A stretch of 64,000 nt of DNA from Ostrinia nubilalis (GCF_963855985.1 NC_087111.1:5709001-5773000), one strand, 5' to 3'; positions 1-11,802 are shown, counted from the first letter of the stretch. The notes: a model not told the origin generated them from the letters alone. Numbers and translations are program-made.

Positions 1-1577
1 TAGACCTTTGCTTTCTACAAACCATTCAAGTCTATTTTTAATAAGGTGCTCAGCTAATTTTAAAAGAACAGACGATAATGCTATTGGACGATAAGATTCG
101 GCGTTGGATGGACATTTATTTGGTTTTAAGATCGGAATTATTTCTTGAACTTTCCAATGAGGAGGAATACTTCCGGAATTCATTATAAAATTAATAAGGG
201 ATAAATAGTAAGTTAAAGTTGAATCATTTAAATTAACCAGAAAAGAATAAGGAATTCCATCAGTACCGGGTGCAGAATCCTTTACATATGAGAGAATACC
301 TTTCAGTTCAGAAAGACTGAAAGGATTGCCTAATCCAGTATTATCAGAATGAAAAGATAACTGTTCATTTGAAATTAACAGATCTTGGGGGACAAAGGAA
401 GGGGCAAGACTATCTAGGAATTTTTCAACTAGCGGTTCATGTAGAAGCTTAGGTGTAGGAACTTTATAAGCTGATCGAAAGCGCCTTATGTTGGTCCAAA
501 CTGCAGATGGCGAAGTATCAGGGGAAATAGAACGACAAAAACCTCTCCAACTTTCCCACTTTTTCTGTTTAAATAATTTTCTAGTACTGTTGATTAAGTT
601 TGATAAATTATCAAAATTCTCAGCTGTAGAATGGGAGGAATATAATCTTTCAGCTTCCTTTCTCTTTCTGATAGCGACCGTACATTCACTATCCCACCAA
701 GGGGGAGGGGGTAATTTATTTCTGATACTACTTTTGGCGGGAAAAACTTCATCTGCCGCTTCTAATAAAACAGATGCTAGTGCTTCGGCGCAATAGATGT
801 AATTATCATTTTGAACTATAGGCAGTGTTTGAATTTTCTGCTCTACCTTTTCTTTGTAAAGATTCCAGTCAGCATCTTGAATTTTATATTTGAACCGTGG
901 AGGGCGTCTAGTCAAATTTTATTTATATCCGGAAATGAAAAAACAATTGGAAAATGATCACTCCCATAGGTGGAAGAAAGAGTGTACCAGGTCAGAGATG
1001 AAGCAAGATTAGGACTACTTATAGTTATATCAGGGGCACTAACACCTTCGTGAGGTTGAGTACGCCGAGTAGCATTTCCGGTATTAAGAATGCACAAGTT
1101 ATTGTTGTCCAGAAAATCTAATATTCTATTACCATAGTAGTTGGAACTACTACTACCCCATGATTGGTGTTGTGCATTAAAATCCCCCATGATTATGATA
1201 GGTTTAGGTATTCTGCTATGAATTTGTTCTACTTCATTATAAATAGTGGTTGACGGGTGAGGAATATAAACGGATACAAAACTGGTGTTATGTATGGATA
1301 CAGCTATTATAGAAAAATCATTATTGTGTGGTGGGACAGGAATATGAATAAATGGAATAGAGTGGTGGACTAGCAAAGCTACTCCACCATAATTGTCATA
1401 CCTATCTTCTCTGGCACATGAGAAACCAGAAATTTTGAAGTTGGAATCTGGACGAAGCCAGGTTTCTTGTAAAGCAATTAAAAACGGATCAAATTCATTA
1501 ATCAAATGTAATAAATCACTTTTTTTATTATTAATGCTTCGACAGTTCCATTGAACTGCTAGGGAGAACTTTGCCAT
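1..1577 (-). pseudogene. LINE ORF2, apurinic-type endonuclease plus reverse transcriptase (frameshifted, truncated by window edge)
   Basis: The first ATG is at 1577, inside the end of ORF1. The protein starts MAKFSLAVQWNCRSINN, the usual start of this endonuclease. Endonuclease motifs are visible in order: QETWL, GDFNAQHQSWG and SDHFPI. The frame ends in a TGA at 914-912. The next frame is open from 912 to the window edge and continues with RT-linker and RT fingers (DSAPGTDGIPYSF, SYRPIALSSVLLK). This is one small indel at about 912. The RT catalytic YADD region lies beyond the window. The enzyme would nick target DNA and prime reverse transcription, but this copy cannot make it in one piece. 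Confidence 0.9.
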
Positions 1578-3143
1578 CAGCAACAGAACTAAGGTCAACT
1601 ACGAGATCATTATTTTGAAAGGCAACGTTGGGCGGTACTAAATTAGAATGATTCAAAGATGTAATCAGTGTAATAATTAATTCCTTAATTGACATATGTG
1701 TTAGAGTATTAGAGTTGTCATTTTTTTCTAAAATATTTTTACTTGGACCAAACGGGGTATTATAATCATTGGTAAAACTTTGATGCTGTTCTCGGTCATA
1801 ACTTTTACCTGGCTGGAATGGAGATCTAGGTTTCATTAAAACAGTTTTTTTATAAGAATCCCACACTGGGTTATTGTTAGGGATATATTTCAATTTTGAG
1901 TTCTGAAGGTTTCTAGAAGGTTGAGATTGAGTAGAGCTACCAGATCTTAAAACATCTGCAAATGATTTACCAATTGGAGGATGCTGTTTTAATGCTTCAG
2001 CATAGGAAATGCAACTTTTGGCCATTGTTTCTTTTATGTTTTTTTGTCGTGAGTATTCAGGGCATTTTCTATTTGTGGCCTGATGGGGACCTGAGCACAA
2101 GAAACATACCACATTTTCTTCCTCAACATTACAGGAATCTCCGGAGTGGCCAAGACCACACTTATAACATCTCGGTAGAGACCTACATTGGTTCTTCACA
2201 TGACCGTAGCGACAGCATTGGTAGCATTGGATTGTGGGATATATGTAGAGATCAACCGGCAAAGAGTTGTAGCAGACAAAGATTCTTTTAGGAAGAACTT
2301 GGCCATCAAAAGTGATAACCACTGTCTCAATGGGGACAAATTCAGGCTTTCCATTTGTAATAGTCTTTTTTTTAAACGTCTAATTTTTAGAATTTTACCA
2401 CAACCCATTGGTAATGTAATGTTATTTAAGATATCCTCATCGCTCCACTCTGTAGGAACTCCTCTGACTACTCCCATCCGTGTGATGTTGAAAATTGGAA
2501 TAAAAGTCTTGTAATTATTTGACTTAAGCGTGTCATTATTAAGGAATGCATTGGCATCTTCAAATCGGGAGAAAGCCAAAGAAATTCGATTTCTACCTAT
2601 TTTTTTCATGCTACCATCAACAATGCCTCTTATAGACTTTCGTTTAAGGAAATGCCCTACTGTTACAGGGTGCAGAGTACAATTTTCATTTGGCATAGTT
2701 TGTTCTTTTTGTATATGAACAACATAAGGTGCAACATCAGTAGCCTCATATAAGTTTCTACTTGTCGAGTAAGGTGGTGTTGAATCAGATGTGTGGGACT
2801 GAGAAGCAGCAGGAGTAGATGGGGTAACAAAAGAATTCTCTTTTTCAACAACTTTCGGAGCACTATTAACATTCTCAGTGTTCGTACAACAACAATCAGT
2901 ATCATTAGGTACCTGGCTCAATGTAGATGATTTGTTATGGCGACTTTTGCGCTTTTTATTACAATGCTTGCAAACTTTACGAACAACAATTCTCTTTCTC
3001 TTAGAAGGGTTAGAAGCATTTTCAGATCCGTCCGTGTCAAATACAGAACCTTCCGTATCCATACCTGACTGGCTACATGTTGTAATAGTAACAAAACTAG
3101 ACGCCTGGGGGGTTGTCCCGCCAGGATCGTCCGGCTCGTTCAT
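1531..3143 (-). pseudogene. LINE ORF1, gag-like nucleic-acid-binding protein with three zinc knuckles (one frameshift)
   Basis: The first ATG is at 3143 (protein begins MNEPDDPGG). The N-terminal part is basic and serine-rich, with a CKHCNKKRK stretch. The C-terminal part has three knuckles: CYQCCRYGHVKNQC (CX2CX4HX4C), CYKCGLGHSGDSC and CFLCSGPHQATNRKC. In this family ORF1 binds the element RNA and forms the transposition particle. The reading frame shifts by one base at an 8-A run (minus strand; T run 2366-2373 on the plus strand): upstream sequence is open in one frame and downstream sequence in another, with plausible protein on both sides. The stop at 1531 overlaps ORF2. The shift is probably a slippage mutation, though a programmed frameshift cannot be excluded from one copy. 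Confidence 0.88.
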
Positions 3144-3403
3144 CACGAGAAAAAACAATCAAAACTCACCCAGAACTGCAGAGGTGAATACTACACTATA
3201 ATAAAATAATAAATATAACTTAAAATACCACTTAAATATACACTAAACCACCAATCTGATCCTTTTTTCTAATTTAAAAGTTAAGAGCAAGAAAAATGAC
3301 GTCCACCAAGTACGACGTTTCCCGCGCTTCTCCCACCTTCATCTTGTCCTTTATGTGTAAGTAAATAATTCAAAACAAAACTCTTTTTTCTCTTAACTCC
3401 AGG

Positions 3404-3604
3404 GATAGATTTCAGTGCACTCCGGTTTACACATTAGTATTGGCCTGAGGAATAAAATACACTATACCTACCTAGTTTCATTCTGGGCAGCACTTGGTCC
3501 AAATTCCATTGGATTAGCACTTTTGCCTACCTCAAAATCGGTTCAGTGGTTTAAGCGTGCGGTGAAAGCAAGACAGACAGAGTTACTTTCGCATTTATAA
3601 TATT
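3404..3604 (-). mobile_element. Helitron-like (Lep1-type) non-autonomous repeat, 5' portion
   Basis: On the minus strand it begins with the phrase ATTATAAATGCGAAAGTAAC followed by a short CTGTCTGT tract and a 'TTTAAACCACTGAACCGATTTTGA' type sequence, the same opening as the fuller copy at 28808-29056. Lepidopteran Helitron-like repeats of this kind are known for the CTGT microsatellite and an end in CTAGT. The CTAGT end is missing here. It has no coding capacity. Confidence 0.55.
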
Positions 3605-3993
3605 AAGTAAGTATGTATGGTCATGGTCATTTAAACGAATTGCATAATTAGGTCTCAAGAACAATGGAAATTGAAAATGCTAAAACAATTTTTCATGCAA
3701 TTTCTAATACCTACCTACCTACTACACCCAAAAGTTAAAAACCTACTAAAAAGGTCCCGCTGAACTTCAGCCCCGTGTGTAGTGATCCGAAATATCAGAA
3801 TTTACGAAAATGATATCGATGATATCCAACACTAGTGAGACTATTCGGCGTTGTGTGGGACTATCAAAGAATCCTTCAGCAGTATCCATTTCATTTTTTT
3901 CTTTGCAGCATGAAAAAAAACCACGGATCTGGTGACTAACAATGTCACACTTCGGAGATTTTCCTTTGGAAAAGTGTTTTTTTAAGGAACTTA
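3605..3993. other. Non-coding, no gene seen
   Basis: Low-complexity AT-rich sequence. A palindromic GATATCGATGATATC-like string lies near 3810. No gene or element boundary could be supported. Confidence 0.5.
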
Positions 3994-4103
3994 ATGCCCG
4001 TTTTCACTATCAATCCCTAATTTTTAAGTGACCCCTATTTAAACAAAATTGTGTTACCATAGGGGTTACTTAAAAATTTGGGATTGATGGTGAAAACGGG
4101 CAT
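3994..4103. mobile_element. Hairpin MITE, family 'ATGCCCGTTTTCACC', copy 1
   Basis: Two roughly 45-bp arms form a near-perfect inverted repeat. The left arm starts ATGCCCGTTTTCACTATC and the right arm ends GATGGTGAAAACGGGCAT. Related copies lie at 4410-4525, 11717-11802 and 52620-52727. There is no coding sequence. The flanks are TA-rich and the duplication length is unresolved. Confidence 0.85.
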
Positions 4104-4409
4104 AATAGTTACTAGCTTTTAATTTGTCCGCTACTTCGCCTGTGTTAATTTGGTCTGTCACAAATATTTATTAGGTACGTGCCGGGATAACATACAACAT
4201 GTTTTTCAGTGAAGCAGACACAAACATCCATCCTCACAAACTTTTACATTAAAAAAATAGGATTTTCTACTCTATTATCAGGAATACAATACTTACCAAA
4301 TGAAAACTACGTATACCTACTTAGTAGGTATTTGAATCAACTGCTTCAGGCAGGACTCGAACTCACGACTTCACATAAGGGCAATGTAACATTTCTGTTT
4401 TAGTTTCTT

Positions 4410-4525
4410 ATGCCCGTTTCACCATCAATCCCTAATTTTTAAGTGACCCCTATGAAAACAAAATTCCTGTTATGTGTTACCATAGGCGTCACTTAAAAAT
4501 TAGGAATTGATAGTGAAAACGGACC
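4410..4525. mobile_element. Hairpin MITE, family 'ATGCCCGTTTTCACC', copy 2
   Basis: Same arms as copy 1, slightly diverged (right arm ends GAAAACGGACC). It lies about 300 bp from copy 1 in the same arrangement. Confidence 0.82.
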
Positions 4526-5555
4526 AATTCATTTAGTATTATGAATGGAAATACACAACTGTCCAATTTTCCAAAATAGATTGGGTAACCCACTGCTGCA
4601 TACTGTAATGTCAATGCAAATTGATAACATTTCTTTTTAATTAATCCCTATTACTTTTCCTTTGATCTTTTTTTAATCTATGAAATTTGCATTGAAATAC
4701 GTCCATTGTTTATTTTATTTCGATTCCGAAAGGTCTCTTTGTAACGCCTTCAAAGGGTTTTAGGTAAAAGTAATTACTTGTAATATTTTAGTTGTAGGTA
4801 AACTTCATGTCCAGAACCTTGCTGCAGTTGCTGCCCCATCGGCCGTCAGTTCTGCGTACCTACCTACTAGCTACGTGTGCCCTGCACATTGCCACTTCAG
4901 CTTGCTTTCAATGTTTTTGGTCAAAATATCTACGGTTTTCGATGTTTAATACATTTTCATATTGTTTATAAGAATATTTAAACAATATTAAAGTGTAAAC
5001 GCATCGAAAATTGTGGATATTTAATTTAAAACTGAATTAAATTTGACAGTTGAAATCCGCATTTGGACAAGGATTGAAAATGGTAAACGGGCGAACTTAC
5101 TACTAACTTATCCCCCTTTTGCCGTTTGACAAAAGCGACCTAACCCGTCGACGTTGCAAGTTAACTCGCTATACTGTATTGAAGTGTAAATGGGACTTTA
5201 GAGTTGCAAACTCAAACTCACGTCACATCCCATCCTACCATCTTATTAATCCCTAAGTTGAGTATGAAAGCTCCTTTACAACCATAAACCTACCCACAAA
5301 ATACAACCACGGGGTTAATTCCGACCACAACTCATCAAGCACAGTTCTGTGCCCCAAGCACGAATAACTCTCGTAATCGTAGACTTTGTCATAAACAACG
5401 GATTTTTTCCTGTCATGAAAATAAGTTTGATATTAATTTGCTGTCCTAATAGAAAATACTTTCGAAAATAACTATGATAAGAACGTTAGCCACAAGCTTT
5501 TGTCTTTTGTGGAAAGACGTCTTTTATCGTTTAATTAAGCAGTTGGACGATTACT
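4526..5555. other. Non-coding, with a short RTE LINE scrap
   Basis: Mostly unassigned AT-rich DNA. Positions 4815-4903 are a minus-strand scrap of the RTE 3' region that recurs at 15715-15968 (TGCTGCCCCATCGGCCGTCA ... CATTGCCACTTCAGCTT). No host gene was recognised. Confidence 0.5.
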
Positions 5556-5919
5556 ACCTATACCAGGGGTGGCCAACTTGATTAGACATAAGATCTACTG
5601 TTTACTAACGAAATCCTGGGCGATCTATCACTTACATACTTCATGAAATCTTAAATGAAACACCTCTTTCGTCTCGCACGCTAACCAGAGCGGACGCGTG
5701 TCGCTCTGCAGTAAATAAAATTACGCAAAAACACGATTCCGCTAAGTCAAAAATATACCTTAACTACTTAACCAAAGTGGTGAAAGTGAAGTGTTTAACT
5801 CCTTACGTTAATAAATAAAATATCATCTGCGGTGCGCGTGACCGGTTTCGTTGGCGGCCCCCTTCACCCCCGCGAGTAAACGAGACAACTGCCATAATTG
5901 CTGTCCTCGTCCCACACAA

Positions 5920-6020
5920 GCCACCTACTACGCGCGGAGCAACTGACGTCACAGCTCAACGCTACGAACTGTGCTACGAAGGTACTACGAATATCAAGTG
6001 CTACGTCTAAACGCTACGGA
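5920..6020 (+). repeat. Short GCTACG(AA) repeats in the LINE 5' leader
   Basis: CTACGAA or GCTACG words recur about six times just before ORF1. This may be an internal promoter or leader repeat. A similar word cluster appears at 33410-33480. Confidence 0.5.
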
Positions 6021-6034
6021 CAGCTATAAACATA

Positions 6035-6956
6035 ATGATGCGTACACCGGAGAAATATGGATCGGCGCCCGATGTATCCGCCTTGAGCGATAACGCCGCG
6101 GCTACAGCGTGCACACACCGTGCGCCGCCGGCGGCGGCTAGCAATATTACGACGCGTTATAAAAGGAAACGATCCACCGAACTCGATAGCACTCAATTAG
6201 AAGAGATCAAAGAGGAACTACGAGAACAAATAGAAGACTCCTTTAGACAGTTTACTGAATCACAGAAAGAACAAACAAACAACATTCTTACCACCTTAAA
6301 AGAAATCCAGAAGGTTACAACAAACGTTCAGGCAACCATCTCGTTTCTCTGTGAAGAAAACACAATGCTTAAGAAAAAAATAGAGCAGCTGGAGAACCAA
6401 GCTAAAACGGATAAGGAGCAAATAATAATTCTCGAAAACAAAATAGAGGAAAATCAGAAGAACGACAGGAAAGCAAATATAGAAATAAAAAATATACCAC
6501 TAAAAGGAGAGGAAACAAAGAGGGACTTGCTCAACATGATTCACAAACTATCAGAAAATATCGGTTTTGGGCTGGAAAAGTCAGATGTCAAAGATATTAT
6601 AAAAATTCATAAGAATAAGAATGAAAAGTCAACACTCATAGTGGAATTCACCAACATTTTTATAAAAAAATGATGTCATGAAGGCCGCAAAAACATACAA
6701 TATCAAGAATAAAACAAGCAGACTGAGTGCTAAGCACCTAGGCATAATATCACATGCTGACGTTCCCATATTTATATCCGAAAACCTGACACCAAAGTCA
6801 GCTAGGCTTTATTTTTTGGCTAGAGACTTAAAAAGCACCAAAAACTATAAATATTGTTGGACGAACTATGGAAAGGTATACTTGCGTCTGGATGATAATT
6901 CGCCGATAATATTAATAAAAAGTGAATCTCAAATACAACAATTAACGAACAAGTGA
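6035..6956 (+). pseudogene. LINE ORF1 with coiled coil and FP-protein-like C-terminal domain (one frameshift)
   Basis: ATG is at 6035. The Ala-rich N-terminus is followed by a long charged helix (about residues 50-150, heptad-like Glu/Lys/Leu), which would trimerise or multimerise the protein. The C-terminal part includes EIKNIPLKGEETKRDLL, then SAKHLGIISHADVPIFISEN and SARLYFLARDLKSTKNYKYC. It resembles the domain named after baculovirus FP protein that many insect LINE ORF1 proteins carry. The frame breaks at a 7-A run (6664-6670), giving a TGA at once. The next frame (from 6678) continues the same domain to 6956. A one-base indel explains this. Confidence 0.85.
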
Positions 6957-7380
6957 CTAGTAATTGGTAGGACATCTGGTTTCTTTAATCATATTGGTGT
7001 ATACCTAGTGTGGATTGCCTACTTCAAATTGCTCCTTCTCATGTGTATTTCAACTCATTGTATGTACCAACACAACTTTGTACTAGTTCCTAATCTTAAC
7101 CTAAAATCTTATGTTACATCACTCATATCTATACTCACCTCTACTTACACACAGCACAAACTATTTATTTATTTAACTTATATACTAGCGCTTTATATAA
7201 AAACAAAATCAACCATATTATCACATATCACACTCACATTAAACTATATACAACACAAACTGTTTATTTATATAACTTTTAAATACGCACTTTATATTTA
7301 CACGATCTCAACCATATTGTCACAGTTTCAAACACAAATTATGAAAATAACATATCCCCTTGATTTCTTATTTTACCCAC

Positions 7381-10326
7381 ATGAATAAGCCAGACAATAT
7401 AGGACAAGACTTAGACGTCACAAGTAATATAACTGCTAAACAATGTCATATTGAACACTTAGATAAGTATCTACCGTCAGATATTCCCAACCTTTCACTT
7501 ATAACGCAAAACATAAGAAGTGTACATAAAATCTCAAATCTAGATGACTTAGATGTTAATCTTAATCTACTAAAGAAAAAGATCGACATCATTGTCCTGA
7601 CGGAATGTCGAATCAACCCTGACAGGCCACTACCTCACAAACCTGACTACCTTAGCTATTGTACTACAAATAAAATTAACCAAAACGATGGGGTAGTGGT
7701 TTTTATTAGCCCTTCAATTGAACACTCTGTCAAAGAGGTAATACTTAATGGAGCCTCATGCCTAGAAATTTCTACATCCAAATACAACATTATATGTATC
7801 TACCGTCCACCATCTGAACCAAACCCTACTAACTTCATAAACTCTCTTAATAATCATTTAAACTCCACATACCTAAAAAACAAAAATATTATAATAACAG
7901 GCGACATTAATATAAATATATGTGAAGGTAATAACGGAAGGTACTCTGATCCGTATCTAGACATGTTAGCAACGCACAGTCTTCTGCCAGGCCACACATT
8001 TGACACAAGGAAAAACAGTTGCCTGGATCATATTATCACTAATCTAAGTCCAATACACTACACAGCTACAATTGCAATTCTCGATACAACTATAACTGAC
8101 CATAAAATGGCTAGCATGTTTATATACAGTCAATTAAGATATCAGAAAACGGTCAAAACGAAATCAGTTACAAATTACGTAGATGCTTTGAAAACCTTGA
8201 AAACTAAAATAACAGTTGACTTATTCAATATTCAAGACCCTGAATATCTTACAGATGAACTTGTTAATATTATTACAGACTCTTTAAATAAAAACACTAA
8301 AAAAGTTATTATTCCAAATAGTAAAAAAATCTTAAAACCTTGGATTACACCAGGTATATTAAAGTGTATTAAAAACAGGAATAATTTACAACATAAATTA
8401 AGGCTAGATGATACAAATGAAATTCTTAAAATAACTTATCGTCGTTATAGAAATTTTTGCAACAATTTGATTAAAAAACTCAAAATTAAATATGAAAGGG
8501 ATCTCTTAGATAAAGCTAAATCAAACAATAGAACACTCTAGAGCTGTATAAAAGACATTACTAATCTAAAAAAACATAAAACTCTAAATAAAGAACTATA
8601 TACTTTTAAAAGCAGTCCGGAAGAATCTGCAAATTACATTAATACGCACTTTAATAATGTTGGAAGGTCTCTTGCTGAACAACTCAAAACGGATGTCAAA
8701 GTAGTAAATGATTATTTTAATAAGCTACCGTCAAGTCCAAATTCTATAGGTGTTATAGAACCGGAAGCTTCTGAAGTTGACGCTTTGATATCAAACCTTA
8801 AATCAGAATCCGCAGCTGGTTGGGATGGTATACCCACTTCATTTATAAAAATGGCAAAAACAGAACTTGTTCCAATAATTACACATCTCTGTATTATGGT
8901 TTTCCGACAAGGAACTTTCCCTAGACTTCTTAAACGAGCGATAATACATCCTATCTTCAAAAGTGGGAACAGAGACGACATTAATAATTATAGACCAATA
9001 TCAGTGCTCCCAGTCATTTCAAAAATTCTCGAAAAATTAATTAATTCTCGTCTTATCAAATACCTCAATCAATTTAACTTACTATCAACTTGTCAATACG
9101 GCTTTCGTGAAGGCCTGAGTACTGAAGATGCCATTCATAATCTCACAAAAAATATTATTAAAAACATTGATGATAAAAAGAAAACGCTCTGTGTTTTCCT
9201 CGATTTAAAAAAAGCATTTGATGCCGTCTCTGTTCCCCTTCTACTTCGTAAAATAGAAAAGATGGGAATCAGAGGTACCTTCTTAAGTCTACTAACTAAC
9301 TATTTAACTGACCGTTCACAGCGTGTGAAACTTGATGCCAACACTTGTAGTGACGACTTCACAACGAACAACTATGGCGTACCGCAAGGTAGCGTCCTCG
9401 GACCTACCTTATTTTTAATGTTCATAAATGATCTGACAAATCTACAACTTAACAACGGAAAAATTATATCGTACGCAGATGATACCGCACTACTCTTTGA
9501 AAATAGTAGCTGGTCGACCGTATTTCAGGATGCTGAACTAGGTTTACAAAAAGTCATTAAATGGCTAAATCTAAACCAACTCTCATTAAACACAAATAAA
9601 ACTAACTACATCACATTCTCCATTAAAGATTGTATGCAACCTGAAAGTGACTTAAATATAACTGCCCACTCATGTGAGAACAGATCAACAGGATGCAACT
9701 GTCAAAAAATAGAAAGGGTCACTACCACTAAATATCTAGGCGTGACAGTTGATCAAAAATTAACATGGTACCCCCACCTAACGATAGTTGCTAACAGAGC
9801 TAGAAAATTGACTTGGTTATTTAAACACCTGCGTAATATTGCTGATAAAAAACTTATAACTTACATCTACACAGCCCTTGTCCAATCAATCCTACTGTAC
9901 TGTATAACAATCTGGGGAGGTACTCATAAGACTCGATTTATAAGCATCGAGCGAGCTCAAAGAAGTATACTAAAAGTCATGCTAAAAAAGAGAAAAATGT
10001 ATAGCACATCTAAATTATATAGGGATGCAAATGTTCTAACAGTCAGACAATTATTTATACTACAATCTGTTCTCAAAGTTCACAAGAGCTATAATATAGA
10101 CCCAGATATTCTCAAAAAGCGAAATCCACACTCTGTCATAAAACAACCTCCAGCTAGAACACTATTTGCTAGACAGCAATTCTTGGTACAATCCATATTT
10201 ATATATAATAAAGTAAACAGACTAAAACATATCTATACAATGTCTTCTAATGAGTGTAAACAGACTTTAATAAATTGGTTAAAGGAACTTGATTATGATC
10301 AGACTGAACAGCTACTTTTGCGGTAA
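7381..10326 (+). pseudogene. LINE ORF2, endonuclease-reverse transcriptase, single nonsense codon
   Basis: First in-frame ATG is at 7381. The frame is open to 10326 except for one TAG at 8539-8541 (codon 387), so the full product would be about 981 residues. The N-terminal endonuclease shows SLITQNIRS, VLTECRI and the late TDHKM motif. The RT shows SAAGWDGIPTSFI, NNYRPISVLPVISK, FLDLKKAFD (first catalytic Asp near codon 608), YGVPQGSVLGP and SYADDTALL (Tyr near codon 698). The C-terminal tail has the usual LTWYPHL and IWGGTHKTR region. The protein would perform target-primed reverse transcription. The stop falls in the linker between the two domains and follows NNRTL. It is a simple point mutation. 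Confidence 0.93.
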
Positions 10327-10792
10327 AGCGGTCGCTACCTCCTCGCCGCAGAAATAGCCGTTCAGTTTGTAGGTACTTATACAGATAAATCACAATTAGG
10401 GAACAAGCAAACACAAGAAACAACTAACGCATGCACACATTCACACAAACCCACACACACAATATCTCATACTCACACAACTTTTTGGTACGAATTAATT
10501 TGTAAGTAAAAAATCATGTAATTTTATTTATTTTCTTATTGTATAAAACTGATCGAAAGAGCGGGCGTCTTCTAATACAGGTTTTCTAAACTTAAAAGGA
10601 GACACCCAACCCCTGTAAATGTGTCTTATAAGAAAATAAAGAAATTTTGAATTTAAATTTTTGAATTTTTTAATTTTTTGAATAGTTGTACACAATCATG
10701 AAGTATTTTTTGCCTTGCCACGATCACCTGGACTAATATTCGCGATCGACCGGTCGATCGCGATCAACCGGTTGGCCACCCCTGACCTATAC

Positions 10793-11028
10793 GATAACAA
10801 GAGTTATTCGTGCTAGAGGTACTGTAGATCCTGACGTCTTCTACGAAATCCTCCATCCTTTCTATTCCATAGAGGAGATAATACACCACAACAATCCCAC
10901 TCTTATTAATTAGAAGACAGACACTGTATCAAATTACACCCTTAGGTATGATTAAAGCTGCCCCATAGATTGATAATTACAGAGTTAAAGTCTTACGGAG
11001 TGGACTGGAAGTGGTATGAACTTCAAAG
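10793..11028. other. Non-coding flank of the hAT element
   Basis: No gene seen. Positions 10800-10814 are an exact 15-bp inverse of 5357-5371, outside the hAT target duplications. Confidence 0.5.
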
Positions 11029-11171
11029 GGCTGATTTTAATCGTCGGATAATTTTAACTTAAGAATAAGTTTGGCACATTGACAGCACTTGACAGTTTCA
11101 GTATGGGAAACATGTCAAAATAACCAGTTTATTCGACAGTTAAAAGTTAACTGACGATTGAAAAATCAGCC
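11029..11171. mobile_element. MITE with GGCTGATTTT terminal inverted repeats
   Basis: The left end is GGCTGATTTTAATCGTC. The right end is the inverse of GGCTGATTTTTCAATCGTC. It is short, AT-rich and non-coding. The duplication is unresolved. Confidence 0.65.
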
Positions 11172-11716
11172 GTAAGTTTAGTAACAAACGTGATAAAAAT
11201 AAATAAGTCAAAGATTATACATGCTCATAAAATGTCATGCTTGCTTACAACAAGCGTGCAAATGAGCATGCTTATTTTAGATGTTTTGATGACTAGATGT
11301 ATATTTTAAAGACTGTAAACTCTTGAAAAGGAGGCTGACAATAATGACTGAGTTTCTTGCGCTGCTTCTTCTCAGCACTGGCCCATTTATTGTCCCGAAG
11401 CAGTGGTAGGGTTAATATACTGGGACGCGGACGTGTAAAAGTGCTTATTAAAAGCTTATTTGCAAAAATCAATGGGTTTTATGAGTTTTTTACATGCTAC
11501 GAAGTAGAATTGCTCAATAAGTAATATTGTGTATGTTGTTGTATTGTTATTGTTTGTTCTCTGTAGCTGTGCCTTAAATAACATAAATAAATAAATAAGT
11601 AGTGGCATGCTTTATTAGTGCTAGTAATAAGCATGTGTAACTGTACCTTCAGGTTACTGTATGTTTGTGATTATTTTCAGATTTGTTTTATCGCTGGCTC
11701 TGATTTTAGGTGATTA
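11172..11716. other. Non-coding, no gene seen
   Basis: AT-rich. GTGCCTTAAATAACATAAATAAATAAATAAG near 11570-11602 may be the 3' tail of a LINE. No more can be supported. Confidence 0.4.
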
Positions 11717-11802
11717 GTGCCCGTTTTCACCATCAATCTCTAATTTTTAAATGATGTATAGGGGTCACTTAAAAATTAGGGATTGATGGTGAAAACGGGC
11801 AT
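11717..11802. mobile_element. Hairpin MITE, family 'ATGCCCGTTTTCACC', copy 3 (short loop)
   Basis: Same arms as copy 1 with most of the central loop deleted. The right arm is intact (GATGGTGAAAACGGGCAT). Confidence 0.82.

Larger units (their letters stand above)
1..3390 (-). mobile_element. Non-LTR retrotransposon (LINE) of the I/Jockey/R1 assemblage, 3' part outside the window
   Basis: Reading on the minus strand, a gag-like ORF1 is followed by an overlapping ORF2 with endonuclease and reverse transcriptase, the standard two-ORF layout. ORF1 has three CCHC-type knuckles, as known for the I, Jockey and R1 groups. The RT runs off the left edge, so the 3' end and tail are not visible. The 5' UTR probably extends from about 3144 to roughly 3390, but no target-site duplication was found to fix that end. 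ORF1 and ORF2 each carry one frameshift, so this copy is dead but apparently young. I cannot decide between the I/Nimb and Jockey clades from what is visible. Confidence 0.9.
5828..10684 (+). mobile_element. CR1/Daphne-like LINE, nearly full length, nested in the hAT element
   Basis: It has a GC-rich 5' leader from about 5828, a coiled-coil ORF1 and an endonuclease/RT ORF2. The 3' UTR carries AATAAA at 10635-10640 and ends in imperfect (TTTGAA)n repeats at 10645-10683, a tail style known for CR1-superfamily elements. Only two disabling changes were found: one frameshift in ORF1 and one nonsense codon in ORF2. This suggests recent insertion. LINE target duplications were not resolved. The clade name is inferred from overall protein style. 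Confidence 0.88.
5564..10784. mobile_element. hAT-type DNA transposon (non-autonomous shell) interrupted by a LINE
   Basis: The left end starts CAGGGGTGGCCAAC and the right end is its exact 14-bp inverse, GTTGGCCACCCCTG. Both ends are flanked by the identical 8-bp sequence ACCTATAC (5556-5563 and 10785-10792). An 8-bp duplication with a CAGGG terminus is diagnostic of the hAT superfamily. Own sequence amounts to only about 260 bp on the left and 100 bp on the right, with GATCGAC/GATCTAC motifs near both ends. The rest is an inserted LINE. No hAT transposase is present. Confidence 0.9.
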
